DNA of 28,470 nucleotides from JBDRRP01 sp964446485 (GTDB taxonomy: Bacteria > Desulfobacterota > Desulfobacteria > Desulfobacterales > JBDRRP01), in NCBI GenBank assembly GCA_964446485.1, contig CAYUOU010000055.1, positions 1-28,470 on the forward strand, in the 5' to 3' direction. The notes beneath the pieces are model-generated. The model saw only the letters and a program-made list of their open reading frames with translations, was not told the origin of the DNA and searched no databases. Positions 16,324 to 24,578 of this stretch are shown here, piece by piece. Within the stretch, counting starts at the first letter, position 1. The number at the start of each line of letters is the position of its first letter. Position numbers and translations under genes: made by a program.

Positions 16324-16749
16324 ATGGTTAGCATTGATGTATCGGTGATCGTTCAGATCATCAATTTTATCTTTCTTATCTGGATCTTGAACATTATTTT
16401 GTATCGGCCGATCCGGCGCGTTCTGATCCAGAGGAGGGAAAAGATAGCGGGCCTGGAGCAGGGCATCGAAACCGCCATGGCAGATGCCACAGACAAGCAG
16501 GACGCCTTTTCAGAGGGCATCAAGGCTGCTCGGCTTGACGGTCAGAAGCAAAAAGACGCCATGGTCAATGAAGCCTCCGCTGAAGAAAAGGAAATCGTCG
16601 AACGGATCAACGAGAAAGCCAAGGCCGAACTGGTCGCTGCGAAGAACAAAGTGGCCGAGGAGATCGGCACGGCCCAAAAGGCATTGCAGGCTGAAGTGGA
16701 TACCTTTGCCGATGCCATTTGTGAAAAGATTCTGGGGAGGACGGTTTAA
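16324..16749 (+). CDS. atpF': ATP synthase Fo subunit b'
   Basis: A 141-residue peripheral-stalk subunit. It has an N-terminal membrane helix (about 7-27) with no signal peptide, followed by a long charged helix typical of b-type stalks. It is the first of two adjacent b-type genes; the second is longer and differs in its N-terminus, so they likely form a b/b' heterodimer as in photosynthetic and many deltaproteobacterial ATP synthases. GGAGG lies about 9 bases before the ATG (16311-16315). The stop overlaps the next start by one base (TAATG). Confidence 0.88.
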   Translation: MVSIDVSVIVQIINFIFLIWILNIILYRPIRRVLIQRREKIAGLEQGIETAMADATDKQDAFSEGIKAARLDGQKQKDAMVNEASAEEKEIVERINEKAKAELVAAKNKVAEEIGTAQKALQAEVDTFADAICEKILGRTV

Positions 16750-17348
16750 TGAAGATTCCTTTTGGTAGCTGGAAAAGGGCCATGGCCCTGACATGCATCC
16801 TGGCATTGATGCTGGTTGCGGCGCCAATGACGGCATTGGCCTCCGGCGGCGGTGGCGAAGGTGGTGGCGGGGCTCACTGGGCAGCCACAGACACTTACAA
16901 AGTCATGAATTTTGCCGTTCTGGCCATTGCACTGTTTTTCCTTCTGAAAAAACCCGTCGCCCAGGCGCTGAGCGGCCGTATCGACGGGATCCGGGAGCAG
17001 TTGGAGGAACTTGAGGCCAAAAAGAGCGCCACCGAGGCGGAACTGGCCACCTACAGTGAGAAACTCACCAAGCTTGAGGCTGAGGCTCAGGACATCATGG
17101 CCGAATACATCAGGCAGGGAGAGGCAGCCAAGGCGCGTATCCTCAAGGAGGCGGAAGCCACTGCGGAGAGGATGGAAGTGCAGGCCAGAAAGAACATAGA
17201 GCACGAATTCCTGCAGGCAAAAGAACAGCTCAAGCGGGAAATCGTTGACGAGGCGATGGCAAAGGCGGAAGCGAAGATCACGGCGGCCATCTCGGCCGAT
17301 GATCAGAGCCAACTGGTTGATGAATATTTACAGAAGGTGGTGGCATAG
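16749..17348 (+). CDS. atpF: ATP synthase Fo subunit b, with signal-like N-terminus
   Basis: A 199-residue b subunit, longer than the usual 155-165. Residues 1-31 look like a Sec signal peptide (basic start, hydrophobic core, TALA before a Ser-Gly-rich run). A glycine-rich linker (33-41) and the real stalk membrane helix (about 52-68, with VAQAL after it) follow, then a long helical stalk. An extra N-terminal hydrophobic segment of this kind is known to me from other deltaproteobacterial b subunits, so it is probably genuine and not a misplaced start. One-base overlaps join it to atpF' and atpH. Confidence 0.88.
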   Translation: MKIPFGSWKRAMALTCILALMLVAAPMTALASGGGGEGGGGAHWAATDTYKVMNFAVLAIALFFLLKKPVAQALSGRIDGIREQLEELEAKKSATEAELATYSEKLTKLEAEAQDIMAEYIRQGEAAKARILKEAEATAERMEVQARKNIEHEFLQAKEQLKREIVDEAMAKAEAKITAAISADDQSQLVDEYLQKVVA

Positions 17349-17899
17349 TGAAAAATTTGGCGATTGCACGGCGGTATGCCAAGGCACTGATGCTCATCGG
17401 GAAGGCAGACGGCAACGCTGAGACCTACAAGGATGAGCTTGAGCGGGTCACGGGTCTGATCTCAGAAAACGGTGACCTTGAATTGGCCATCGCAAACCCG
17501 CTCTATGACGCCGCCGGACGCAAAAAAGTGTTGCAGTCGGTTTTGGAGAAACTGGATTTGTCGGAGATCATGCGGGCGTTTCTGCTGCTGGTTTTTGACA
17601 AGGGCAGGATCGGGTTCCTGGCGAGCATCAATGATTTTTATCAGAAGTTGGCCGACGAGTTGAAAGGTGTTGCCAGGGCCAGCATGGTTTCGGCGACGGA
17701 ACTCTCTTCCGAGACCGTCGAGAAAATTCGGGCAACCCTGTCAAAAAAGACAGGTAAGGATATCATTCTGGAGGTTGAGCAGGACCCCAGCCTGATTGGC
17801 GGCATCATTACGCGGATCGGGGATCTCGTATTGGATGGCAGCATTAGAACGCAACTGCTTAATATGAAAGAATCTTTAAAAAGGGGTGAGAGCGTCTGA
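17348..17899 (+). CDS. atpH: ATP synthase F1 subunit delta
   Basis: A 183-residue delta subunit (OSCP type), which ties the top of the F1 head to the peripheral stalk. It begins MKNLAIARRYAKAL, the typical IARRYAKAL signature, and has the C-terminal domain with IRTQLLNMKESL near its end. It starts with GTG (17348), whose G is the last base of the atpF stop, and ends in TGATG shared with atpA. Such overlaps point to translational coupling of the stalk and alpha genes. Confidence 0.93.
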   Translation: MKNLAIARRYAKALMLIGKADGNAETYKDELERVTGLISENGDLELAIANPLYDAAGRKKVLQSVLEKLDLSEIMRAFLLLVFDKGRIGFLASINDFYQKLADELKGVARASMVSATELSSETVEKIRATLSKKTGKDIILEVEQDPSLIGGIITRIGDLVLDGSIRTQLLNMKESLKRGESV

Positions 17900-19416
17900 T
17901 GGAACTACGAGCTGAAGAAATAAGCCAGATTATCAAAGAGCAGATCACTGACTATGACAAGCAGGTCGAGCTGAGCGAAACCGGCATCGTGCTATCGGTA
18001 GGTGACGGCATTGCCCGCATCTACGGTCTTGAAAAGGCCATGGCACTGGAACTGGTTGAGTTCTCCGGTGGTGTATTGGGGCTCGTCCTCAACCTGGAAG
18101 AGGACAACGTCGGTGTCGCCATCATGGGTGAAGACACCGAAATCAAGGAAGGCGACATCGTCAAGCGGACCGGCAAAATCGCCCAGGTCCCGGTTGGCGA
18201 GGCGGTGCTTGGCCGCGTCGTTGACGGTACCGGCCTGCCCATCGACGGCAAGGGGCCCATTGAAGGCGCCGAAACCCGGCGCGTGGAAATGGTTGCGCCC
18301 GGCGTTATCGCGCGTAAGGGGGTTCACGAGCCCTGCTACACCGGTCTCAAAGCGGTGGACGGCATGACACCGGTGGGCCGCGGCCAGCGGGAACTCATCA
18401 TCGGTGACCGCCAGATCGGCAAGACCGCTGTGGCCATCGACGCCATCTTGGCGCAAAAAGACACCGATGTATACTGCATCTACGTGGCTTCGGGCCAAAA
18501 GAAATCCACCGTCGCCCAGGTCGTTGACGTGCTGGAAAAGCATGGCGCCATGGAATACACGACGGTCGTTTGTGCGGCCGCTTCTGATCCGGCAACCCTG
18601 CAGTACATTGCTCCTTATGCCGGGACCGCCATGGGCGAGTACTTCCGCGACAAGGGGCAGCACGCCCTGATCATCTACGACGACCTTTCCAAACAGGCCG
18701 CTGCCTATCGTCAAGTTTCCCTGTTGTTGCGGCGTCCGCCGGGACGTGAAGCCTTCCCCGGTGACATTTTTTACAACCATTCGCGCCTACTGGAGCGCTC
18801 TGCAAAACTGAGCGATGAACTGGGGGGGGGCTCTCTGACCGCCCTGCCCATCATTGAAACCCAGGCCGGTGACGTTTCCGCTTACATCCCGACCAACGTT
18901 ATCTCAATCACCGACGGGCAGATCTACTTGGAGCCTGCACTGTTTTTCGCCGGCGTCCGTCCGGCCATTAACGTCGGCCTCTCCGTATCCCGAGTTGGTG
19001 GCGCCGCTCAGGTCAAGGCCATGAAACAAGTCGCCGGGACACTGCGTTTGGACATGGCCCAGTTTCGTGAGTTGGAGGCCTTTGCCGCTTTCGGCTCAGA
19101 TCTTGACGCCGCGACGCAAAGGCAGTTGACACGGGGGATGCGCCTCGTTCAGATCCTGAAGCAGCCCCAGTACCAGCCGCTGTCCATGGAAAAGCAGGTC
19201 ACCATTTTGTATGCCGGCACCAATGGGTATCTTGATGAATTTCCCGCCGACATGGTGGCCAAGTATGAAACCGGCCTCTATAAATTCGTCGAGGATCGGT
19301 TCCCGCAGCTTTTCGAGGGACTGAAGGAGAAACAAGAGTGGACGGACGACCTGAAGAAATTGGCCAATGAGGTGCTGACGGCATATGGTGATGAGTTCCG
19401 TGACACCATTAAATAA
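17899..19416 (+). CDS. atpA: ATP synthase F1 subunit alpha
   Basis: A 505-residue alpha subunit, non-catalytic nucleotide-binding partner of beta. The P-loop GDRQIGKT is at 169-176. LLLRRPPGREAFPGDIFY (276-292) is the conserved core, and SVSRVGGAAQ (362-371) carries Arg365, the arginine finger that reaches into the catalytic site of beta. The length is normal and no break is visible. It overlaps atpH by one base; 48 bases separate it from atpG. Confidence 0.98.
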   Translation: MELRAEEISQIIKEQITDYDKQVELSETGIVLSVGDGIARIYGLEKAMALELVEFSGGVLGLVLNLEEDNVGVAIMGEDTEIKEGDIVKRTGKIAQVPVGEAVLGRVVDGTGLPIDGKGPIEGAETRRVEMVAPGVIARKGVHEPCYTGLKAVDGMTPVGRGQRELIIGDRQIGKTAVAIDAILAQKDTDVYCIYVASGQKKSTVAQVVDVLEKHGAMEYTTVVCAAASDPATLQYIAPYAGTAMGEYFRDKGQHALIIYDDLSKQAAAYRQVSLLLRRPPGREAFPGDIFYNHSRLLERSAKLSDELGGGSLTALPIIETQAGDVSAYIPTNVISITDGQIYLEPALFFAGVRPAINVGLSVSRVGGAAQVKAMKQVAGTLRLDMAQFRELEAFAAFGSDLDAATQRQLTRGMRLVQILKQPQYQPLSMEKQVTILYAGTNGYLDEFPADMVAKYETGLYKFVEDRFPQLFEGLKEKQEWTDDLKKLANEVLTAYGDEFRDTIK

Positions 19417-19464
19417 GCCCTTTTCGACGACCAACTCATTGAAACGCAGTGAGGATATCAGCGT

Positions 19465-20358
19465 ATGCCGACACTCAAAGAAGTAGAACTTAAAATAAAA
19501 GGCGTTAAAAAAACGCAGCAGATTACGAAAGCCATGAACATGGTGGCCACGTCTCGGCTGCGCGGCGCCCAGACGAATATGGAAGCATTCCGTCCGTATG
19601 CCGAGAAGTTCGGTGGGGTCCTCGGCAGCCTGGCGGAAAAGGCCGGGGAGGGGGCAAGCCCGTTGCTGGTCCCCAAAGCGGAGGTGAAAAAGATCCATAT
19701 TGTGCTTTGCACCTCCGACCGCGGCTTGTGCGGTGGATTCAACATCAACCTCACCGACAAGGCCAAGTCGTTCATGGCGGAGAAAGCCGCAGAGGGCGTG
19801 TCCTTCTCGTACACGTACTTCGGAAAAAAGGGTCGCGATTGGGGACGCAAGAAGCAATTTGATTTGATCGAAGAGCATCTTGGTGTCGTCGGGGCACGCT
19901 TCGGATTCAGCATCGCCGCCACTACCGGTCAGAAATTGGTCAACGGGTTTCTCGCCGATGAATACGATGAGGTGTATTTGATCTATTCAAAATTCATCAG
20001 TATGGCCAAACAGCTGGCGACGGTGCAGCAACTGCTGCCGATTCCTGCCATTACCGTGGAAGAAGAAACGGAAGCCGCGCCCGATGCGCCTTACCAGGCC
20101 GAGCATATCTGCGAGCCGAGCCCGGAGGAACTTCTCGGGGATTTATTGCCTCGGAACGTATACGTGCAGCTGTTTAGCGGGTTGTTGGAAACGTCCACCA
20201 GTGAGCACGCCGCCCGGATGATGGCCATGGACAACGCCACCAAGGCTTGCAAGGACATGATTTCGTCGTTGACGCTCGCATACAACAAGGCCCGGCAGTC
20301 GGCTATTACCGCTGATCTGATGGATATCGTCGGCGGTGCCGAGGCTCTTAAAGGTTAA
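19465..20358 (+). CDS. atpG: ATP synthase F1 subunit gamma
   Basis: A 297-residue gamma subunit, the central rotating shaft. The N-terminal KIKGVKKTQQITKAMNMVA (11-29) and the C-terminal MDNATKACKDMISSLTLAYNKARQSAIT are the two coiled-coil helices that turn inside the alpha3beta3 ring. The conserved SDRGLCGGFN motif (about 88-97) is present. The order and size match other bacterial operons. It ends 23 bases before atpD. Confidence 0.96.
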   Translation: MPTLKEVELKIKGVKKTQQITKAMNMVATSRLRGAQTNMEAFRPYAEKFGGVLGSLAEKAGEGASPLLVPKAEVKKIHIVLCTSDRGLCGGFNINLTDKAKSFMAEKAAEGVSFSYTYFGKKGRDWGRKKQFDLIEEHLGVVGARFGFSIAATTGQKLVNGFLADEYDEVYLIYSKFISMAKQLATVQQLLPIPAITVEEETEAAPDAPYQAEHICEPSPEELLGDLLPRNVYVQLFSGLLETSTSEHAARMMAMDNATKACKDMISSLTLAYNKARQSAITADLMDIVGGAEALKG

Positions 20359-20381
20359 ATACGATTCACAGGAGGATTGTA

Positions 20382-21788
20382 ATGGCTGAGAACATTGGAA
20401 AAATCGTACAGGTCATGGGCCCTGTTGTCGACGTGGAGTTTGAGCAGGGGAAGCTTCCCACGATCTTGACTGCGCTGCTTATCAGCAACCCCGCCATCAA
20501 CGACGATGAGGACAATTTGGTTATCGAAGTCGCCCAGCATCTTGGGGACAACGTGGTGCGCACCATCGCCATGGACGTCACGGATGGTCTGGTCAGGGGA
20601 ATGCCGGTAAAGGATACGGGCAAACCGATCATGATGCCGGTTGGCGAAGCCAGCCTTGGGCGCGTGTTGAACGTCGTCGGGCGCCCTGTGGACGGACTTG
20701 GCGATGTCAGTCAGGAAAAATTGATGCCGATCCATCGCCTGGCCCCGAAGTTCACCGAGCAGGATGTCGAAGTCAACGTTCTGGAAACCGGTGTCAAGGT
20801 GATCGACCTGCTGGTACCATTCCCCCGCGGCGGCAAAATGGGTATGTTCGGTGGCGCCGGCGTCGGCAAGACGGTTATCATGATGGAGATGGTCAACAAC
20901 ATTGCCATGCAGCACGGCGGAATTTCCGTGTTCGCCGGTGTTGGTGAGCGGACCCGCGAAGGCAACGATCTTTACCATGAAATGAAGGAGTCCGGCGTAC
21001 TTCCCAAGGCCGCGTTGGTTTACGGACAGATGACTGAGCCTCCGGGGGCACGTGCCCGCGTGGCGCTGTCAGCGTTGACCTGTGCCGAGTATTTTCGAGA
21101 CGTGGAAGGTCAGGATGTGTTGATTTTCATCGACAACATTTTCCGGTTCACTCAGGCGGGTTCCGAAGTGTCCGCGCTGCTGGGTCGCATGCCCTCCGCC
21201 GTGGGTTACCAGCCGACGCTGGCCGTGGACCTCGGCGCGCTTCAAGAGCGTATTACCTCTACAGACAAAGGCTCCATTACTGCAGTTCAGTGCGTGTATG
21301 TGCCCGCCGACGACTTGACCGACCCGGCGCCGGCAACGACGTTCGCGCACCTCGACGGCACCGTGGTGCTTTCCCGGCAGATCGCCGAGCTTGGCATCTA
21401 CCCGGCGGTGGATCCCCTTGACTCCACTTCTCGTATTCTGGATCCCAATGTCATCGGCGAGGATCATTACCTGACGGCCCGCACCGTCCAGCAGATGCTC
21501 CAAAAATACAAGGAACTCCAAGATATTATTGCCATTTTGGGCATGGAAGAGCTCTCCGATGAGGACAAACTGACCGTACAGCGGGCCCGCAAGGTCCAGC
21601 GCTTCCTTTCTCAGCCGTTCCATGTGGCGGAAACTTTCACCGGAAAGCCGGGTAAATATGTGAAGGTTGCCGACACTGTCAAAGCCTTTAAGGAAATTGT
21701 CGAAGGCAAACACGACAGTATCCCTGAGCAGGCTTTTTACATGAAGGGTGGGATTGAAGAGGTGCTTGAAGCAGCTAAGGAAATGTAA
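20382..21788 (+). CDS. atpD: ATP synthase F1 subunit beta (catalytic)
   Basis: A 468-residue catalytic subunit. Walker A GGAGVGKT is at 157-164, GERTREGNDLY at 188-198 carries the catalytic Glu189, and DDLTDPAPATTFAHLD is the conserved catalytic-site stretch. The region EELSDEDK near the C-terminus is the equivalent of the DELSEED lever that pushes gamma. AGGAGG lies just before the ATG (20370-20375), a strong ribosome site. It is followed by atpC after 20 bases. Confidence 0.98.
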   Translation: MAENIGKIVQVMGPVVDVEFEQGKLPTILTALLISNPAINDDEDNLVIEVAQHLGDNVVRTIAMDVTDGLVRGMPVKDTGKPIMMPVGEASLGRVLNVVGRPVDGLGDVSQEKLMPIHRLAPKFTEQDVEVNVLETGVKVIDLLVPFPRGGKMGMFGGAGVGKTVIMMEMVNNIAMQHGGISVFAGVGERTREGNDLYHEMKESGVLPKAALVYGQMTEPPGARARVALSALTCAEYFRDVEGQDVLIFIDNIFRFTQAGSEVSALLGRMPSAVGYQPTLAVDLGALQERITSTDKGSITAVQCVYVPADDLTDPAPATTFAHLDGTVVLSRQIAELGIYPAVDPLDSTSRILDPNVIGEDHYLTARTVQQMLQKYKELQDIIAILGMEELSDEDKLTVQRARKVQRFLSQPFHVAETFTGKPGKYVKVADTVKAFKEIVEGKHDSIPEQAFYMKGGIEEVLEAAKEM

Positions 21789-21808
21789 TCGCCGAAGAAG
21801 GGGACACA

Positions 21809-22222
21809 ATGGCTGGAAATATTAGACTTCAAGTTGTCACGCCCGAGAAGGACATCGTCAACGAGGACGTGCAATCGGTGGTTTCGCCGGGTTCAGAGGG
21901 TGAATTCGGTGTGCTCGTCGGACACACACCTTTTATGACGACGTTGAGGACGGGAGCGCTCAAATATACAGACACCGGTGGAAAAGAGCGATTTGTGTTC
22001 GTCAGCGGTGGTTTCGCGGAAGCGCTGCCAGACAAGGTCACGGTGTTGGCAGAGTCGGCTGAGCGACGTGGAGACATCGATACGGCGCGTGCTCGGGCGG
22101 CAAAGGATCGCGCACAAGCGAGGCTTGACCAGCATAAGGAAGGTGTCGACTTCGAAAGAGCCAAGGCCGCCCTGGAGCGAGCCTTGTATCGACTGAAGCT
22201 TGCAGGGGGTAGCCAAGCGTAG
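21809..22222 (+). CDS. atpC: ATP synthase F1 subunit epsilon
   Basis: A 137-residue epsilon subunit: N-terminal beta-sandwich (LQVVTPEKDIV, GEFGVLVGHTP at about 31-41) and a C-terminal helical hairpin (about 90-135) able to inhibit ATP hydrolysis in related enzymes. The length is normal. It is the last gene of the operon. A strong hairpin follows 46 bases after its stop. Confidence 0.95.
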   Translation: MAGNIRLQVVTPEKDIVNEDVQSVVSPGSEGEFGVLVGHTPFMTTLRTGALKYTDTGGKERFVFVSGGFAEALPDKVTVLAESAERRGDIDTARARAAKDRAQARLDQHKEGVDFERAKAALERALYRLKLAGGSQA

Positions 22223-22268
22223 CACCTGCCCGCTGCCCGATGTGTGGGTGTGCATGATTGTTGAACCG

Positions 22269-22299
22269 ACGGGGCAAACCATTTGATGGTTTGCCCCGT
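22269..22299 (+). terminator. Terminator after the ATP synthase operon
   Basis: ACGGGGCAAACCAT (22269-22282) and ATGGTTTGCCCCGT (22286-22299) form a perfect 14-bp stem with a 3-base loop. The T-tract after it is short (TTCGTT), so termination may be imperfect or the hairpin may also protect the 3' end. Confidence 0.75.
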
Positions 22300-22472
22300 T
22301 TCGTTAAGTAGTCATCCATGGGAAGTACCATGCCCCCGCTCCCTCCCTCATCCCTTCCCGCCCGCCAGTATAGGGGTATTTATTAAAACATCAGTATGTT
22401 GAAAATTTTATGCCATTTTGTTTATGCAGCGATGGGGTTGACTGACTTAGTAAGATATCGGAGGTGATATTC

Positions 22473-23225
22473 ATGTCATTGAATTCAACGGCCATTGTCG
22501 TGTTGGCGGCGGGCAAAGGCACCCGCATGAAATCCGACATGGCAAAAGTGCTGCATCCCCTCGTGGGTAAACCCATGATTCAATACGTTGTCGAGACGGC
22601 CGCAAAATTGGTGGATGATCGCATCGTTGTCGTTGTTGGCCATCAGGCCGAAGCCGTACGCCATTGTGTTGAGAAGACATCTGCGGCACGGTTCGCCGAA
22701 CAACATGAGCAGCTCGGCACGGGCCATGCGGTGCAGTGCGCCCTGCCGCAACTGGATGCCGGCGTGGAGACTGTGGTTGTCCTTTGCGGCGATGTGCCCC
22801 TGATTTCCCCCGATACATTGTCAGCATTTGTAGCTGAGCATCATAACAACCATCGGGATATCAGTGTGTTGTCGGTGCGACGATCCGATCCAGCCGGATA
22901 CGGCCGTGTCATCACCGATGCGCAGGGGCGATTCACTGGAATCGTTGAGGAGAAGGACGCCACCGATAAACAGCGTGCCATTGACCTCGTGAATTCCGGC
23001 ATATACTGCATTGACCAAAAACGGTTGAACGAGGGATTGGCTCAGATCCGGTGCGACAATGCCCAAGGTGAATACTATCTCACTGATATCGTTCATATTG
23101 GCCACCAAGCGGGCTGGAGTATCGGCACGCAGGAGTGCCCCCGGGTCGATGAAGTGGCCGGAATCAACACGTTTGAGGACCTTACGCGCATTGAGAAAGT
23201 GTTGATAAATACAAAACCGATATAA
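22473..23225 (+). CDS. Stand-alone GlmU-type nucleotidyltransferase domain
   Basis: A 250-residue protein equal to the N-terminal uridylyltransferase half of GlmU (UDP-GlcNAc pyrophosphorylase). Visible motifs: LAAGKGTRM (11-19), Lys25 in MAKVLHPLVGKPM, LGTGHAV (81-87), CGDVPL with Asp107 for the metal, GYGR (142-145), EEKD (159-162), NSGIY (174-178) and the final GINT with Asn232. The motif SxxPKVLH has Ala instead of Pro (residue 24). The left-handed beta-helix acetyltransferase half of GlmU (about 200 more residues) is absent and is not found in the next frame. It may make UDP-GlcNAc or another sugar nucleotide. The ATG at 22473 is chosen because GGAGGTGA (22460-22467) sits five bases before it; the upstream GTG at 22464 lies inside that site. 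It is a monocistronic-looking gene between the atp and zap operons. Confidence 0.85.
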   Translation: MSLNSTAIVVLAAGKGTRMKSDMAKVLHPLVGKPMIQYVVETAAKLVDDRIVVVVGHQAEAVRHCVEKTSAARFAEQHEQLGTGHAVQCALPQLDAGVETVVVLCGDVPLISPDTLSAFVAEHHNNHRDISVLSVRRSDPAGYGRVITDAQGRFTGIVEEKDATDKQRAIDLVNSGIYCIDQKRLNEGLAQIRCDNAQGEYYLTDIVHIGHQAGWSIGTQECPRVDEVAGINTFEDLTRIEKVLINTKPI

Positions 23226-23330
23226 AACAATGAGTTAATAGTAAGAAACCGCGTTTTGAAGGGTTCCAAAACGGCAACAGAGACGTTATTTTTTTCAGGC
23301 CTGCCGCTTCAGTGACCTGACCCAAAGTGG

Positions 23331-23360
23331 TTGACTTTAAAAGGTTCCAGCGACTATAAC
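23331..23360 (+). promoter_or_regulatory. Likely promoter of the zapB-zapA genes
   Basis: TTGACT (23331-23336) and TATAAC (23355-23360) are each one base from consensus, with an 18-base spacer. The site ends 24 bases before the first start codon, so the leader would be short. A small CGTTTTG/CAAAACG hairpin at 23252-23273 before it lacks an adjoining T-run. Confidence 0.6.
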
Positions 23361-23384
23361 CAACTATAACAATAGAGGTTTGAT

Positions 23385-23642
23385 TTGGATAACGATTCCA
23401 TCATTCGACATGTAGACGACATTGAGCAAAAAATTGAGCAGTTTATCGGCAATTATGCAGCACTAAAAAAAGACAACAGCGAGTTAATAGAGAAGATTGA
23501 AAGGCTGGAACAGGCACTTCAGGAAGCATCCGAAGCGATTACACAGTACAATCAGGAGAGGGAATTGGTCCGCAGCCGCATCGATGGTCTGTTGACGCGG
23601 TTGGAAGCGCAATCCGACGATGCACTGAACAGTATCGAGTAA
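23385..23642 (+). CDS. zapB: Coiled-coil cell division protein, ZapB-like
   Basis: An 85-residue acidic protein that is almost all coiled coil (about 10-75, with regular leucine/isoleucine spacing: IEQKIEQF, IEKIERLEQALQEA, DGLLTRLEAQ). This is the size and shape of ZapB-type Z-ring factors; such proteins have little conserved sequence, so the call rests on the neighbouring zapA. The start is TTG (23385) after an AGAGG site. It lies 20 bases before the zapA start I chose. Confidence 0.7.
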   Translation: MDNDSIIRHVDDIEQKIEQFIGNYAALKKDNSELIEKIERLEQALQEASEAITQYNQERELVRSRIDGLLTRLEAQSDDALNSIE

Positions 23643-23662
23643 TCACGGGGTTGCATCATATT

Positions 23663-24001
23663 GTGAGTCATCTCCACACCATCACGCTTTTCGGTCGTTC
23701 ATATACGTTTCAGGTCGATTCTTCCGATGTCAGGGCTGAGACAGTGGTGATGCATTTGACCGAGGAGCTGAGGCGGCTTGAAGTCTCCGAAGGGGTAAGG
23801 GCCGTTCCAAAAAATGAAATGGCCTTACTGCTGTCTGCGGCGTTGAACATTACCAGTGCATATGTAGAATTGAAATCTTCGCAGGCCGCACTCACTGAGG
23901 AGTTGAACCGACGTTTTCAAGGATTGGCAGCGCGGCTGCCACAGCAACCCGTTATGGCTGGGTATGATGGTCACGCGCCATGCGACTCGTATGATAGCTG
24001 A
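23663..24001 (+). CDS. zapA: Cell division protein ZapA
   Basis: A 112-residue protein that bundles FtsZ filaments. The N-terminal ITLFGRSYTFQVD is the typical ZapA opening (compare I-x-I-x-G-x-x-Y-x-I), followed by a helix-rich region with LLLSAALNITSAYVELK and a coiled-coil end (ALTEELNRRFQGL). I chose the GTG at 23663, which puts the family's opening strand near the N-terminus; a TTG at 23651 is also possible and neither has an ideal ribosome site. The C-terminal tail after about residue 92 is not conserved-looking. The 6S RNA gene follows, the same order as in many Proteobacteria. Confidence 0.8.
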   Translation: MSHLHTITLFGRSYTFQVDSSDVRAETVVMHLTEELRRLEVSEGVRAVPKNEMALLLSAALNITSAYVELKSSQAALTEELNRRFQGLAARLPQQPVMAGYDGHAPCDSYDS

Positions 24002-24063
24002 ATACCCGTTCAGCGCATTGTTCCGGTAACACCGATTCGAAGTGTGTTCGACAGTAGATGTTT

Positions 24064-24242
24064 GCCCCCTGCCGTGCTCGTGATTGGGAGAAGCTCTTTG
24101 ACCCAACACCTCGGCAACGGGAGCCTTCTCTTACCCTGGTGAGCAGGTTCTGCGCGTACAGAAAAGCCTAAAGGGGTAATAAGGCGCCCACCTAACGGTC
24201 TATGGTTCTAAGACCTACCGACACGGCACAATGGCAGGGGGC
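24064..24242 (+). ncRNA. ssrS: 6S RNA
   Basis: About 179 bases that fold as a long rod. The closing stem is GCCCCCTGCC (24064-24073) with GGCAGGGGGC (24233-24242), continued by GTGC with GCAC (24074-24077 / 24226-24229, with an AAT bulge) and CGTG with CACG (24079-24082 / 24222-24225). The middle has the less paired region expected of the open-promoter mimic, and a CTGGTGAGCAGG segment resembling other 6S RNAs. 6S RNA binds sigma-70 RNA polymerase and damps transcription in slow growth. The position right after zapA supports the call. Ends are approximate and no strong promoter was seen before it. Confidence 0.85.
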
Positions 24243-24578
24243 CCCTTTGATGATTTGCTTCCGATGCACCACCCCTCCGGTGTTTTTGCCCCTATTCAAT
24301 ACCAGCTTGACACTTCTCACCGATTGCGCATGACCTCCATTTGCCATTGGCTCGATGTTTGAGATCCGTTTGCTGGAACATCGGGCTGAATTAAGAGTTT
24401 ATAAAGGGCCGCCGCCTGAGGCGGCGGCGTCAGGGATGCCCCTGCAACGACCCTATCGATAGTGCCCGTAGCGCCTTTTCGGCGGCTGTAGCATGCTGCC
24501 TTGCACATGACGTTGTGGGTACAAATTCTGAACAACGGCGGTGCAGGATTTATTGTCATTTTCAATGAGGAGTTTTGC
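24243..24578 (+). other. Intergenic region between 6S RNA and rny
   Basis: About 336 bases without a believable gene; I looked for the 5-formyltetrahydrofolate cyclo-ligase gene that follows 6S in many Proteobacteria and found no trace. A perfect 9-bp hairpin GCCGCCGCC-TGA-GGCGGCGGC lies at 24408-24428 without a T-run. A TATAAA at 24400-24405 directly before it might be a -10 box, but I see no -35. The end carries the rny ribosome site GAGGAG (24567-24572). Confidence 0.55.

Noticed and set aside
16324..22222. Absence of the ATP synthase a and c subunit genes
   Set aside because: As I recall, in many Desulfobacterota atpB and atpE are encoded in a separate locus, so this is the normal arrangement and not a loss.
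22223..22472. CRISPR, integrase or attachment-site signals anywhere in the window
   Set aside because: I found no regularly spaced long repeats, no recombinase or transposase gene and no duplicated tRNA 3' end. The tRNA-Pro gene shows no nearby direct repeat of its end.
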